DNA of 64,000 nt. Origin: Actinomadura mexicana. GTDB lineage: Bacteria > Actinomycetota > Actinomycetes > Streptosporangiales > Streptosporangiaceae. Each line of letters starts with the position of its first letter. Positions within the stretch are counted from its first letter, which is position 1. The stretch lies in contig NZ_FZNP01000001.1 in assembly GCF_900188105.1 (NCBI RefSeq), positions 1-64,000 of the forward strand, in the 5' to 3' direction. The translations under genes and the position numbers were made by a program. Of the stretch, positions 46,091 through 56,738 are shown piece after piece. The notes beneath the pieces were generated by a model. That model worked only from the letters and a program-made list of their open reading frames with translations. It made no database searches and was not told where the DNA came from.

Positions 46091-48664
46091 TCAGCGGCCC
46101 TTGCCGCCGGAACGGCCCTTGTCCTTGCCGGGAAGGCCCTTGTCCAGGCCGGCGCGCCGGAGCGCGTCGGCCATGGCGCCGCCGCCGGAGGAGTCGCCGC
46201 CTCCCTGGCCGCCGCGGCGCGGCCCGCCGCGCTGGTTCCGGCCGCGCTGGTCCTGGCTCCGCTTGTCCTGGCCCGGCTGGTCCTGGCCCGGCTGGTCCTG
46301 GCCGCGCCGGTTCTGGCCGGGCCGGTTCTGGCCGCCGCGCCGGTCCTGCCCGCCGCGCCCCGGACGTGCGCCCCCCTCGCGCTGCTCGCGCTGCTCCCGC
46401 TGGTCGCCGCGCCTGCCGCCGCCCTGCTGGTCGCGGCCCGGCTCGTCGTCCAGGCGCAGGGTCAGCGAGATGCGCTTGCGCTGCAGGTCGACGTCCAGGA
46501 CCTTCACCCGGACGATGTCGCCGGGCTTGGCGACCTCGCGCGGGTCGGAGACGAACTTGTCCGACATCGCGGAGATGTGCACGAGCCCGTCCTGGTGGAC
46601 GCCGACGTCCACGAACGCGCCGAACGCGGCGACGTTGGTGACGACGCCTTCCAGGAGCATGCCGGGTTCGAGGTCGGCGAGCTTGTCGACGCCCTCCTTG
46701 AACGTGGCGGTCCGGAACGCCGGGCGCGGGTCGCGGCCCGGCTTCTCCAGTTCGGCGAGGATGTCGGTGACGGTCGGCAGCCCGAAGGTGTCGTCGACGA
46801 ACTCCGCCGGCCTGAGCGAGCGCAGCACGGCGGTGTTGCCGACGAGCGCCTTGATGTCCGTGCCCGCGCTCTCCAGGATCCGGTGGACGACCGGGTAGGA
46901 CTCGGGGTGGACGCTGGAGGCGTCGAGCGGGTCGTCCCCGCCGGGGATGCGCAGGAAGCCGGCGCACTGCTCGAACGCCTTCGGGCCGAGCCGCGGGACG
47001 CCCTTCAGCCCGGCGCGGCTGCGGAAGGGGCCGTTGGCGTCGCGGTGCGCGACGATGTTCTCCGCGAGGCCCTCGCCGATGCCCGACACGCGGGTGAGCA
47101 GCGGCGCGGACGCGGTGTTGACGTCGACGCCGACGCCGTTCACGCAGTCCTCGACGACGGCGTCGAGGGAGCGCGACAGCTTCACCTCGGAAACGTCGTG
47201 CTGGTACTGGCCGACGCCGATCGACTTGGGGTCGATCTTGACCAGCTCGGCGAGCGGGTCCTGCAGGCGGCGGGCGATGGAGACGGCGCCGCGCAGCGAG
47301 ACGTCCATGCCGGGCAGCTCGCGGCTCGCATACTCCGACGCCGAGTACACCGACGCGCCCGCCTCCGACACCATGACCTTGGTCAGCCCGAGGTCGGGAT
47401 GCCGGGCGATCAGGTCGGCGGCGAGCTTGTCGGTCTCGCGCGAGGCGGTGCCGTTGCCGATCGACACCAGGTCGACCCGGTGCTCGCGGGCCAGCCGGGC
47501 GAGCGTCTCGATCGACTCGTCCCACCTGCGGCGGGGCTCGTGCGGGTAGATGGTGTCGGTCGCGACGACCTTGCCGGTCGCGTCGACGATCGCGACCTTG
47601 ACGCCGGTGCGCAGGCCCGGGTCCAGGCCCATGGTCGTGCGGGTGCCCGCGGGCGCCGCGAGCAGGAGGTCGCGCAGGTTGGCCGCGAACACGCGGACCG
47701 CCTCGTCCTCGGCCTCCTGGCGCAGCCGGGTGCGCAGGTCGATGCCGAGGTGGACGAGGATCCGGGTGCGCCAGGCCCACCGGACGGCGTCCGACAGCCA
47801 CTTGTCGGCGGGACGCCCCCGGTCGGTGATCTGGAACCGGCGGGCGATCTCCCCCTCGTAGGAGCTGCGCGCGGCGGGGTCCTCCCCCGCCTCCTCGGGC
47901 TCCAGGTCGAGGTCGAGGACCTCCTCCTTCTCCCCGCGGAACAGCGCGAGGACGCGGTGGGAGGGCAGCTTCGCGAAGGGCTCGGCGAAGTCGAAGTAGT
48001 CGGAGAACTTGGCGCCCGACTCCTGCTTGCCGTCCCGCACGCGCGAGAGCATGCGCCCCCGGTTCCACATGCGCTCGCGCAGCGCGCCGATGAGGTCGGC
48101 GTCCTCGGCGAAGCGCTCGACCAGGATGGCGCGGGCGCCCTCCAGCGCGGCGGCCTCGTCGGCGACGCCCTTCTCCTCGTCCACGAAGGCCGCGGCCTCG
48201 GCCCGCGGGTCGCGGGACGGGTCGCCGAACAGCATCTCGGCGAGCGGTTCGAGCCCCGCCTCGCGGGCGATCTGCGCCTTCGTGCGCCGCTTCGGCTTGT
48301 ACGGGAGGTAGATGTCCTCCAGCCGCGCCTTGGAGTCGGCCGCCATGATCTGCGCCCGCAGCCCGTCGGTGAGCCTGCCCTGCGACTCGACCGATTCCAG
48401 GATCGCGGCGCGGCGCTCGTCCAGCTCGCGCAGGTAGCGCAGCCGCTCCTCCAGCGCGCGGAGCTGGGCGTCGTCGAGCGCGCCGGTCGCCTCCTTGCGG
48501 TAGCGGGCGATGAACGGGACGGTCGCCCCGCCGTCGAGCAGGTCCACCGCGACCCGCACCTGCCCCTCGCGGACGCCGATCTCCTCGGCGATGCGCTCGG
48601 TGATGGGCCGCAGGGCGGGCCCGGGGCCCTGGCCGTCGGACGTCTGGCTTGTGGTCGCTGTCAC
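46091..48664 (-). CDS. tex: Tex-family RNA-binding transcription accessory protein
   Basis: An 857-aa protein of the Tex/Spt6-like family. Tex proteins bind nucleic acid and affect transcription and toxin expression. An N-terminal helix-turn-helix region, a YqgF-like RNase H fold ([18 protein letters not shown]), helix-hairpin-helix motifs ([20 protein letters not shown]) and an S1 domain (about 668-742; [18 protein letters not shown]) appear in order. The C-terminal 110 residues are Gln/Arg/Gly-rich with [14 protein letters not shown] repeats, an extension that could add RNA binding. The start is GTG 48664 ([11 protein letters not shown]), with an ATG at 48736 as alternative. Confidence 0.93.
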   Translation of the reverse strand: MTATTSQTSDGQGPGPALRPITERIAEEIGVREGQVRVAVDLLDGGATVPFIARYRKEATGALDDAQLRALEERLRYLRELDERRAAILESVESQGRLTDGLRAQIMAADSKARLEDIYLPYKPKRRTKAQIAREAGLEPLAEMLFGDPSRDPRAEAAAFVDEEKGVADEAAALEGARAILVERFAEDADLIGALRERMWNRGRMLSRVRDGKQESGAKFSDYFDFAEPFAKLPSHRVLALFRGEKEEVLDLDLEPEEAGEDPAARSSYEGEIARRFQITDRGRPADKWLSDAVRWAWRTRILVHLGIDLRTRLRQEAEDEAVRVFAANLRDLLLAAPAGTRTTMGLDPGLRTGVKVAIVDATGKVVATDTIYPHEPRRRWDESIETLARLAREHRVDLVSIGNGTASRETDKLAADLIARHPDLGLTKVMVSEAGASVYSASEYASRELPGMDVSLRGAVSIARRLQDPLAELVKIDPKSIGVGQYQHDVSEVKLSRSLDAVVEDCVNGVGVDVNTASAPLLTRVSGIGEGLAENIVAHRDANGPFRSRAGLKGVPRLGPKAFEQCAGFLRIPGGDDPLDASSVHPESYPVVHRILESAGTDIKALVGNTAVLRSLRPAEFVDDTFGLPTVTDILAELEKPGRDPRPAFRTATFKEGVDKLADLEPGMLLEGVVTNVAAFGAFVDVGVHQDGLVHISAMSDKFVSDPREVAKPGDIVRVKVLDVDLQRKRISLTLRLDDEPGRDQQGGGRRGDQREQREQREGGARPGRGGQDRRGGQNRPGQNRRGQDQPGQDQPGQDKRSQDQRGRNQRGGPRRGGQGGGDSSGGGAMADALRRAGLDKGLPGKDKGRSGGKGR

Positions 48665-48862
48665 AGCTTGGATTCGCTTTCTCCCCTGAGTGTCGCCTGT
48701 GCATTGTCCAGGGAACGGGGCCTGTTGTCTTGTCACGCTCGAATGACGGTAGGCCTAACCCCACCGCCTCGGTCACGAAGAGGGGGTCTAGCACCACCGA
48801 GCCCCGAGGCGCGAACGATGACAATGGGTGGAGGTCACACGGCGAACCCCTTTGGAGGAACG

Positions 48863-50149
48863 GTGAGCGAGCTAATGCGCGGGTACGGGCGGCGCGCCCT
48901 CGCCTCATTCGTCCGGGCCGTCGCCCAGATCGTGCTCGCCTACGCGGTGAACCTGCCGCTGTTCATCGTGACCGTGCTGTCGATCGCGTTCATCCCGCTG
49001 GGGTTCGGGGTCGTCCTGGCGCCGATGATGTTCCAGGCGATCCGGACGGTCGCCAACCAGCAGCGCGCGTGGGCGGCCGAGTGGTCGGGGGTGCGGATCC
49101 CCGTTCCGTACCGGGCGGAGCCGGCCGGGGCGGGCGTGTTCGGCCGGCTGAAGTGGATCCTCACCGATCCGGCCTCGTGGCGCGACCTGCTGTGGACGCT
49201 CGTGAACGTGCCGGTCGCGCTCGTCCTCGGCGTCCTCGCGGGCGGCATGACGCTGTACGGGCTGGAGGGCGTGCTCGTGGCGCCGTGGGTGGCGCAGCTG
49301 ACCGACTACGGGTGGGGCCCCTTCTGGCCGCTGGAGGACTGGGGCGCCGCCGGCTTCGTCGGCACGGTCGTGCTGGGCGCGGCGCTGACGGCGGTGTCCG
49401 TCCCGCTGGGACCGGTGCTTTTGAAGGCGCACGCCAGGTTCTGCCAGTCCCTGCTCGCGCCGACGCGGGAGGCGCTGGCCGAGCGCGTCGAGCGGCTCAC
49501 CGAGACGCGGTCGGACGCGGTGGACGCGTCGGCGGCCGAGCTGCGCCGCATCGAGCGCGACCTGCACGACGGCGCGCAGGCCCGGCTGGTCGCGCTGAGC
49601 ATGAACATCGGCCTCGCCGAGGAGATGATGAAGCACGACCCCGAGACGGCGCAGAAACTCCTGGCCGAGGCCCGCGCGGCGAGCGGGACGGCGCTGACGG
49701 AGCTGCGCGACCTGGTCCGGGGCATCCACCCGCCGGTGCTGGCCGAGCGGGGCCTGGACGGCGCGGTGCGCGCCCTCGCGCTCACGCTGCCGCTGCCCGT
49801 CGACGTCCAGATCGACCTGCCGGGACGCAGCGACGCCCCGGTGGAGTCGGCGGCGTACTTCGCGGTCGCGGAGATGCTCGCCAACGTGGTCAAGCACTCG
49901 GCCGCGCGGCGCGCCTGGGTGCAGATCGAGCACCCCGGGGACCGGCTGCTCATGATCGTCGGAGACGACGGGACGGGCGGCGCAGACCCGGCGGCCGGGA
50001 GCGGAATGCGCGGTATCGAGCGCAGACTGTCGGCGTTCGATGGGACGATGGCGGTGACGAGCCCGGTCGGCGGGCCGACCGTCGTGACCATGGAGCTGCC
50101 GTGCGCGTTGTCATCGCCGAGGACCTCGCCCTCCTCCGGGACGGCCTGA
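48863..50149 (+). CDS. Membrane sensor histidine kinase (HisKA_3 type)
   Basis: A 428-aa kinase. Start GTG 48863 follows GGAGGAACG; an ATG at 48818 is possible but has only a weak site. The N-terminal half (about 15-185) holds four predicted helices in two pairs, as in actinobacterial membrane sensor kinases. The phosphorylated His is residue 235 in IERDLHDGAQARLVALS; EMLANVVKHSAARRA is the N box and VGDDGTGGADP the G box. The final GMRGIERRLSAFDG is typical of DesK/LiaS-like kinases. Its end overlaps the regulator gene by 49 nt. Confidence 0.9.
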   Translation: MSELMRGYGRRALASFVRAVAQIVLAYAVNLPLFIVTVLSIAFIPLGFGVVLAPMMFQAIRTVANQQRAWAAEWSGVRIPVPYRAEPAGAGVFGRLKWILTDPASWRDLLWTLVNVPVALVLGVLAGGMTLYGLEGVLVAPWVAQLTDYGWGPFWPLEDWGAAGFVGTVVLGAALTAVSVPLGPVLLKAHARFCQSLLAPTREALAERVERLTETRSDAVDASAAELRRIERDLHDGAQARLVALSMNIGLAEEMMKHDPETAQKLLAEARAASGTALTELRDLVRGIHPPVLAERGLDGAVRALALTLPLPVDVQIDLPGRSDAPVESAAYFAVAEMLANVVKHSAARRAWVQIEHPGDRLLMIVGDDGTGGADPAAGSGMRGIERRLSAFDGTMAVTSPVGGPTVVTMELPCALSSPRTSPSSGTA

Positions 50150-50745
50150 TCCGCCTGCTGGGCGCGTTCGGCTTCGAGGTCGTCGAGGCGGTCGACAACG
50201 GGCCCTCCCTGCTCCGGGCGCTGACCACCCACCGCCCGGACGTGGCGGTCGTGGACGTCCGGCTCCCGCCGACGTTCACCGACGAGGGCCTCAGGGCGGC
50301 GCTTGAGGCGCGCAGGGAGATCCCCGGCCTGCCGGTGCTCGTGCTGTCGCAGCACGTGGAGCAGCTGTACGCGCGGGAACTGCTGTCGGACAGCACGGGC
50401 GGCATCGGCTACCTGCTGAAGGACCGCATCTCGGACGTCAAGGTCTTCGTGGAGGCGGTGCGCCGGGTCGCCGGCGGCGGCACCGCCCTCGACCCGGACG
50501 TGGTGGCCCAGCTGCTCACCCGGCACGCCCGCGAGGAGCCGCTGCAGCAGCTCACCCCTCGCGAGCGGGAGGTGCTCGGGCTGATGGCGGAGGGCCGGTC
50601 GAACGCCGCGGTCGCCGCGAAGCTGTTCGTCACCGAGAAGGCGATCAGCAAGCACACCAACAGCATCTTCGGCAAGCTCGGGCTCCCGCAGTCCGAGGAC
50701 GACAACCGCCGCGTCCTCGCCGTCCTGGCCTACCTGGGCGCCTGA
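50101..50745 (+). CDS. NarL/LuxR-type response regulator (partner of the kinase at 48863)
   Basis: A 214-aa regulator beginning at GTG 50101, 5 nt after a GGAG inside the kinase gene. The receiver domain has E7-D8 and phospho-acceptor D52 in VAVVDVRLPP, plus GYLLKDRI with the conserved lysine. A LuxR-type helix-turn-helix (about 145-205) reads LTPREREVLGLMAEGRSN. The 49-nt overlap with the kinase gene implies tight coupling. Cell-envelope stress is a common signal for such pairs, but none can be assigned here. Confidence 0.92.
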   Translation: MRVVIAEDLALLRDGLIRLLGAFGFEVVEAVDNGPSLLRALTTHRPDVAVVDVRLPPTFTDEGLRAALEARREIPGLPVLVLSQHVEQLYARELLSDSTGGIGYLLKDRISDVKVFVEAVRRVAGGGTALDPDVVAQLLTRHAREEPLQQLTPREREVLGLMAEGRSNAAVAAKLFVTEKAISKHTNSIFGKLGLPQSEDDNRRVLAVLAYLGA

Positions 50746-50761
50746 TCCCCCGGCCCTCCGA

Positions 50762-51178
50762 TCACCTGGCCCAGGGCGGGACGATCCGCTCGTCCCCCTG
50801 GGGCGCGATCGCGCACCGGGTCTCGTCCACCAGGGCGTCCGGGTCGTAGGCGAGGCAGCCCGCATGGGCGGCGACGACGGCGGTGAACCCGGTGTCCCCG
50901 GCCGTGAACCGGCGGGGCGCGTCGGCGGGCAGGACGACGGTGTCGCCGGCGCCCGCCTCCAGCCTGCGGCCGTCGAGGTCGACGGTGGCGGTGCCGTCGA
51001 GGATCGTCCACACCTGCTCGGTGTCGAAGGCGTGCAGCGGCCCGGTCCTGCCGGGCGGCACCTCCTGGCGCCAGACGGCGATCCCCTCGGTGCCGCCCTG
51101 GGTCGGCGTGGCGGCGGTGGTCATCACCCCGTTCGGCGTCTCGGTCCGGCGGCTCTCGGCGTTGCGGATGAGCGTCAT
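50762..51178 (-). CDS. Cupin-domain protein
   Basis: A 138-aa single-domain cupin. The beta-barrel motif 1 is GPLHAFDTEQVWTILDGT, keeping one His and the Glu but with Phe in place of the second His. Motif 2 (GDTVVLPADAPRRF) lacks the usual His, so metal binding is doubtful. It may be a small-molecule-binding or quinone-modifying cupin. It is divergent from a MarR regulator whose two palindromes overlap its promoter, and is most likely under that regulator. Confidence 0.82.
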   Translation of the reverse strand: MTLIRNAESRRTETPNGVMTTAATPTQGGTEGIAVWRQEVPPGRTGPLHAFDTEQVWTILDGTATVDLDGRRLEAGAGDTVVLPADAPRRFTAGDTGFTAVVAAHAGCLAYDPDALVDETRCAIAPQGDERIVPPWAR

Positions 51179-51199
51179 GGCTCCCTGTCCCCTAAGTTA

Positions 51200-51235
51200 G
51201 ACAACGTGGTTGTCCATATAGTCAACGAGGTTGTC
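51200..51235. promoter_or_regulatory. Two tandem MarR-type operator palindromes
   Basis: GACAAC-GTG-GTTGTC (51200-51214) is a perfect inverted repeat. GTCAAC-GAG-GTTGTC (51221-51235) is the same site with one mismatch. Their centres are 21 bp apart, two helical turns. They fill the 61-bp space between the divergent cupin and marR genes and end 5 bp before the marR start, so the regulator probably represses both. Confidence 0.82.
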
Positions 51236-51239
51236 TTTC

Positions 51240-51725
51240 ATGTCAAGTGACGGCGGGCCGCGGGACGCGCCCGGATTCGAGCTGCCGCTGCGGCTCTTCC
51301 TGGCGTTCCGCACGATCATCGACGAGCTGCACGCCGAGCTGGCCCGGGACGGGCATGCGGATCTGCGGCCGATGCACGGCTTCGTCTTCCAGGCCATCGG
51401 CCCGGACGGCACGACGGCGGTGGAGCTCGGCCGGCGGCTCGGGGTGTCCAAGCAGGCCGCGGGCAAGATGGTGGAGTCGCTGGAGCGGGCCGGCTACCTG
51501 GAGCGCGGGGCCGACCCGCGCGACGCCCGCCGGAAGATCGTCCGGCTGACCCCGGGGGCCGTGGACTTCCTCGTCCGGTCCGAGCGCATCTTCGAGCGGA
51601 TCCGGGACGACTGGGTCCGGGCGCTCGGCGCCGAGCGCATGCGGGCCCTGGAGGACGATCTCCGCCGGATGACGCCCGCGGACCTGTGGCGGCTCGACAT
51701 GCCGGGATGGTTCGGCGCGCCCTGA
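51240..51725 (+). CDS. MarR family regulator
   Basis: A 161-aa winged helix-turn-helix protein. Start is ATG 51240; a TTG at 51231 is less likely. The recognition region TTAVELGRRLGVSKQAAGKMVESLERAG (in parts 61-87) and the wing ERGADPRDARRKIVRLT are typical. Flanking helices form the dimer. It is probably autoregulated through the palindromes just upstream. The inducer is unknown; a redox or phenolic signal is common for the family. Confidence 0.92.
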   Translation: MSSDGGPRDAPGFELPLRLFLAFRTIIDELHAELARDGHADLRPMHGFVFQAIGPDGTTAVELGRRLGVSKQAAGKMVESLERAGYLERGADPRDARRKIVRLTPGAVDFLVRSERIFERIRDDWVRALGAERMRALEDDLRRMTPADLWRLDMPGWFGAP

Positions 51726-51849
51726 CATTTTCTCGGCGGCCGGTGACCGGATGAGTCCAGGCAGTCGCTTAGACCACTCGCACCGGCGTCCGGCGGCCTT
51801 TCCGAGGCCCTTGTCGGCGCCGTTCGGCGCGGTTACGATCGGCGCAATT

Positions 51850-51868
51850 CTTAGGAAACTTTCCTAAG
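51850..51868 (+). promoter_or_regulatory. 19-bp palindrome upstream of the chitinase gene
   Basis: CTTAGGAAA-C-TTTCCTAAG is a perfect inverted repeat ending 50 bp before the chitinase start. It is AT-richer than its surroundings and placed like an operator over the promoter or early leader. Similar GGAAA/TTTCC palindromes occur before secreted glycoside hydrolase genes in other actinomycetes; I recall this but could not check it. It is not a DasR-type site. Confidence 0.7.
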
Positions 51869-51918
51869 AGATGGCGGGTATTCCTGTTTGCTTCGGGGGC
51901 CGAACCGAACGGAGAACC

Positions 51919-53748
<1,830 letters not shown>

Positions 53749-53795
53749 GCTGTTCGCAGAAGGGGTACTCCCAGCCCCTCAGACGGCCGAGACTT

Positions 53796-53832
53796 CGGGC
53801 CCCTGACCAACCGGACGCCGGTCAGGGGCCCG
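53796..53832 (+). terminator. Terminator of the chitinase gene
   Basis: CGGGCCCCTGACC (53796-53808) pairs perfectly with GGTCAGGGGCCCG (53820-53832). It begins 47 bp after the chitinase stop. Confidence 0.85.
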
Positions 53833-53961
53833 CCCCTTTGCGAACCCGGACCAGGCGGACTTCTCTGCCACGGCGTGCGGGCGTCCATCATGGGAACGGT
53901 CAGGGCGCCCCACCGAACCGCACCGGTTCGGCTGCGCGGACGCACGACACGAGGAGCCCTC

Positions 53962-54786
53962 TTGCACGACTGGACGCTGGGCAGGACGTACCGGAGCCAT
54001 GCCGGAAAGGTTCGCTGGGAGGTACTCGGCGAAGAGGGAGCACCCCCAGTCGTCCTCCTGCATGGCACTCCGTTCTCGTCGTATGTGTGGCGTGGTGTCG
54101 CACGCGCTCTGGCAATGACCCATCGCGTGTACGTCTGGGACATGCCCGGCTACGGGACGTCCGAAATGAGTGAGGGCCAGGACGTCTCGCTGGCGGCGCA
54201 GGGCAGGGTCTTCGTCGAACTGCTGGCGCATTGGGGCCTCGACGGGCCGGCCGTCGTGGCGCACGACTTCGGCGGCGCCGTGGCACTGCGCGCACACCTC
54301 CTGCACGGCGCCCCCTACCGCCGCCTCGCCCTCATCGACCCGGTGGCACTGGCGCCGTGGGGGTCGCCGTTCTTCCGTCTGGTGGGAGCCAACGCGGAGG
54401 TGTTCGAGCAGCTCCCGCCCGCGCTGCACGGCGCGCTCGTCCGCGAGTACGTGACGTCCGCGAGTTGCAGGGGGCTGCATCCGGCCACTCTCGACGCGCT
54501 CGTCGCCCCCTGGCTGGGTGACCCCGGGCAGCCCGCGTTCTACCGGCAGATCGCGCAGGCCGACCAGCGCCACACCGACGACGTCCAGGGCCGCTACGGC
54601 GAGCTGGCCCTCCCGGTCCTGATCTGCTGGGGCGCCGAGGACACCTGGATCCCCCCGGCCAAGGGCCGCGAGCTGGCCGGGCTCGTCCCCGGCTCACGCC
54701 TCCAGACGGTCCAGGGGGCGGGGCACCTGGTGCAGGAGGACGCCCCGGCCGAGCTGACCGCCGCGCTCACCGCGTTCCTCTCATGA
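53962..54786 (+). CDS. Alpha/beta hydrolase with Asp nucleophile (epoxide hydrolase/dehalogenase-like)
   Basis: A 274-aa alpha/beta-fold enzyme. Start TTG 53962 (LHDWTLGRT) has GAGGAG 6 nt upstream; ATG 53875 or 53890 are longer options without a site. The oxyanion-hole motif is VVLLHGTPFSSYVWR. The nucleophile elbow VVAHDFGGAVAL has Asp where lipases have Ser, as in epoxide hydrolases and haloalkane dehalogenases. The acid is probably Asp in CWGAEDTWIPP and the base His in GAGHLVQEDAP. Phe follows the Asp where a halide-binding Trp is usual, so epoxide or ester hydrolysis is more likely. The stop overlaps the HAD gene. Confidence 0.8.
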   Translation: MHDWTLGRTYRSHAGKVRWEVLGEEGAPPVVLLHGTPFSSYVWRGVARALAMTHRVYVWDMPGYGTSEMSEGQDVSLAAQGRVFVELLAHWGLDGPAVVAHDFGGAVALRAHLLHGAPYRRLALIDPVALAPWGSPFFRLVGANAEVFEQLPPALHGALVREYVTSASCRGLHPATLDALVAPWLGDPGQPAFYRQIAQADQRHTDDVQGRYGELALPVLICWGAEDTWIPPAKGRELAGLVPGSRLQTVQGAGHLVQEDAPAELTAALTAFLS

Positions 54787-55466
54787 TCACGGCGGTGCTG
54801 TTCGACCTGGACGGAACGCTCCTCGACCACGAGGAGGCCGCGCGCCGGGCCGTCCTCGGGATGTTCCCGGACGTCGACCCGGCGTGGCTCGCCGCACGCT
54901 GGGCGGACCTGACCGAGGAGGCGGTCGACCGGTACCTGGCGGGCGAGCTGACCTTCGCCGGGCAGCGCCGCCTCCGGATCGTCACGCTCGCCCGGGACCT
55001 CGGCCTCGGCGACTGGGACGACGCCCGCGCCGACGCGTGGCTCGCCGGGTACGTGGCCCGCTACGAGGACGCCTGGCGCCCGTTCCCGGACGCGGCACCG
55101 GCGCTCGACGCCCTCGCGGCGCACGGCCTGCGGCTCGGGGTGATCACCAACGGGAACGCCGCGCAGCAGCGCCTGAAGGTCGAACGGCTCGGGTTCGCCG
55201 GCCGGCTCCCCGTCGTCGTGGCCTCCAGCGAGGCGGGCGCCGCCAAGCCCGCCGCCGGGATCTTCCTCGCGGCCTGCGCGGCCCTCGGAGCCGAGCCGCA
55301 CGCGGCCGCCTACGTCGGGGACCGGCTCACCACCGACGCGCGGGGCGCCGCCGCCGCGGGCCTCACCGGCGTGTGGCTCGACCGCTCCGGCGACCCCGCC
55401 CCCGGCGCCCTGGACGTCGCGCGCATCACGACGCTGGACGCGCTCCCCGCCCTGCTCCGGGGCTGA
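54783..55466 (+). CDS. HAD-superfamily hydrolase (subfamily IA phosphatase-like)
   Basis: A 227-aa enzyme. Motif I is VLFDLDGTLLD, motif II ITNGN, motif III lysine in GAAKPAAGIF, and motif IV GDRLTTDARGA. A helical cap lies between motifs I and II (about 15-90). ATG 54783 overlaps the previous stop (ATGA), so it is co-translated with the alpha/beta hydrolase. It is most probably a small-metabolite phosphatase; the substrate is unknown. Confidence 0.9.
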   Translation: MITAVLFDLDGTLLDHEEAARRAVLGMFPDVDPAWLAARWADLTEEAVDRYLAGELTFAGQRRLRIVTLARDLGLGDWDDARADAWLAGYVARYEDAWRPFPDAAPALDALAAHGLRLGVITNGNAAQQRLKVERLGFAGRLPVVVASSEAGAAKPAAGIFLAACAALGAEPHAAAYVGDRLTTDARGAAAAGLTGVWLDRSGDPAPGALDVARITTLDALPALLRG

Positions 55467-55526
55467 CGCGGTGCGGCGCCGCCTCCGCTGCGACGTCGCG
55501 CACCGTCCGGCCCGGCGACGCGGGGG

Positions 55527-56105
55527 TCAGCCGTCCTGGAGGACCGCCTGGATCTCCAGGACGATCTGGATCTTGTCGCTCAGCGCGAGCCCGCCGCCCG
55601 CCACGGTCGTCGCCGCGCCCACGCCGAACTCCAGGCGGCTGAGCTCGCCCGTCGCGGTGAACCCGGCGCGGGCGCCCCTGGACGGGTCGTCCTGCCGGAA
55701 CGGGTCGGGGCCGAAGCCGCCGATCTCCAGCCGGAGCGGGACCTGCCTGGTCAGGCCGCGCAGCGACAGCTCGCCGTCCAGCACGAAGTCCTCGCCGTCC
55801 GGGCGCACGCCGGTGGAGCGGTAGCTCATGGACGGGTACTTCGCGACGTCCAGGAAGTCGCCGGACCTGACGTGCTCGTCGCGCTGGGCGTTGCCGGTGT
55901 CGACCGACGCCAGGTCGACCGTCGCGGTCACCGACGACGCGAGCGGGTCGGCGCCGGTCACGACCGTCCCCTCGAACGTCCCGAAGCGGCCGCGGACCCG
56001 GCTGACCATCAGGTGCCGGACGGTGAAGCCGACCCCGGAGTGGAGGGGGTCGATGGTCCAGGTCCCGGCGACGTAGCCGGGGATCTCGACAAGCTGGGCC
56101 GTCAT
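55527..56105 (-). CDS. YceI-family lipocalin-like protein
   Basis: A 192-aa YceI-domain protein: an extended beta barrel that binds polyisoprenoids or other amphiphiles in studied members. Start ATG 56105 has AGGAG 5 nt upstream. GTWTIDPLHSGVGFTVRHLMVSRVRG starts the family pattern and FLDVAKYPSMSYRS is in the middle. There is no signal peptide, so it is cytoplasmic, as in many actinobacteria. It is divergent from an HxlR regulator and probably controlled by it. Confidence 0.93.
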   Translation of the reverse strand: MTAQLVEIPGYVAGTWTIDPLHSGVGFTVRHLMVSRVRGRFGTFEGTVVTGADPLASSVTATVDLASVDTGNAQRDEHVRSGDFLDVAKYPSMSYRSTGVRPDGEDFVLDGELSLRGLTRQVPLRLEIGGFGPDPFRQDDPSRGARAGFTATGELSRLEFGVGAATTVAGGGLALSDKIQIVLEIQAVLQDG

Positions 56106-56122
56106 GGTGTCTCCTACGGTTA

Positions 56123-56159
56123 TGGAAGGTAAGGCAGTTCCCATCAGGAACCGCTTCCA
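56123..56159. promoter_or_regulatory. Nested inverted repeats between yceI and hxlR genes
   Basis: Outer arms TGGAAG (56123-56128) and CTTCCA (56154-56159) enclose inner arms GTTCC (56137-56141) and GGAAC (56147-56151). They lie between the divergent genes, 18 bp from the yceI start, where an HxlR dimer could control both. Confidence 0.5.
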
Positions 56160-56228
56160 TGGTGAGGACATCTCACCAACCGGCACAAGAAGGCACTTTT
56201 TTCTGCCCTGGTCACCTGGAGATAACCG

Positions 56229-56609
56229 ATGGAGCACACCGTCGCGGGCTGCCGCGCCCGCGAGATCCTCGACCGGGTCGGCGACAAGTGGTCGCTGCAG
56301 GTCATCGCGCTGCTCGGCGAGCGCACCAAGCGGTTCACCGAGCTGAGGCGCGAGATCGACGGAATCAGCCAGCGGATGCTCACCGTCACGCTGCGCGGCC
56401 TGGAGCGCGACGGCATCGTCACCCGGACCGTCTACCCCGTGGTGCCTCCCCGCGTGGAGTACTCGCTCACCCCGATGGGCGCGACGCTGATGGACGCGGC
56501 CGGCACCCTCGTCGCCTGGGCCGAGGACCACCTCGCCCAGATCGACGCCGCCCGCGACGACTACGACGCCCGCCAAATCGACGTGCGGGCCGACGACGCG
56601 CGCCGGTAA
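56229..56609 (+). CDS. HxlR family regulator
   Basis: A 126-aa winged helix-turn-helix protein. Start ATG 56229 follows GGAGATAACC. CRAREILDRVGDKWSLQVI opens the domain with a single conserved cysteine (C8), which in relatives such as YodB or HypR senses thiol-reactive electrophiles. LRREIDGISQRMLTVTLRGL is the recognition region. It is the likely regulator of the divergent yceI gene; redox or quinone control is inferred. Confidence 0.92.
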   Translation: MEHTVAGCRAREILDRVGDKWSLQVIALLGERTKRFTELRREIDGISQRMLTVTLRGLERDGIVTRTVYPVVPPRVEYSLTPMGATLMDAAGTLVAWAEDHLAQIDAARDDYDARQIDVRADDARR

Positions 56610-56738
56610 CGTGGACGGCGATGGTCATTCACGAGGTGGGACGGCGAGCTAGCCGCGTCGAGCCGGGGAACGTGCAGACGTGCCCGGCCCGGCTCGGCGG
56701 CGTGCGCCTTCATCCCATCGACCTCGTGAGGCCGTCCC

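Noticed and set aside
53962..55466. Haloalkane degradation module (dehalogenase plus haloacid dehalogenase)
   Set aside because: The first enzyme lacks the halide-binding Trp after the nucleophile, and the HAD protein has phosphatase-type motifs. The name similarity is misleading.
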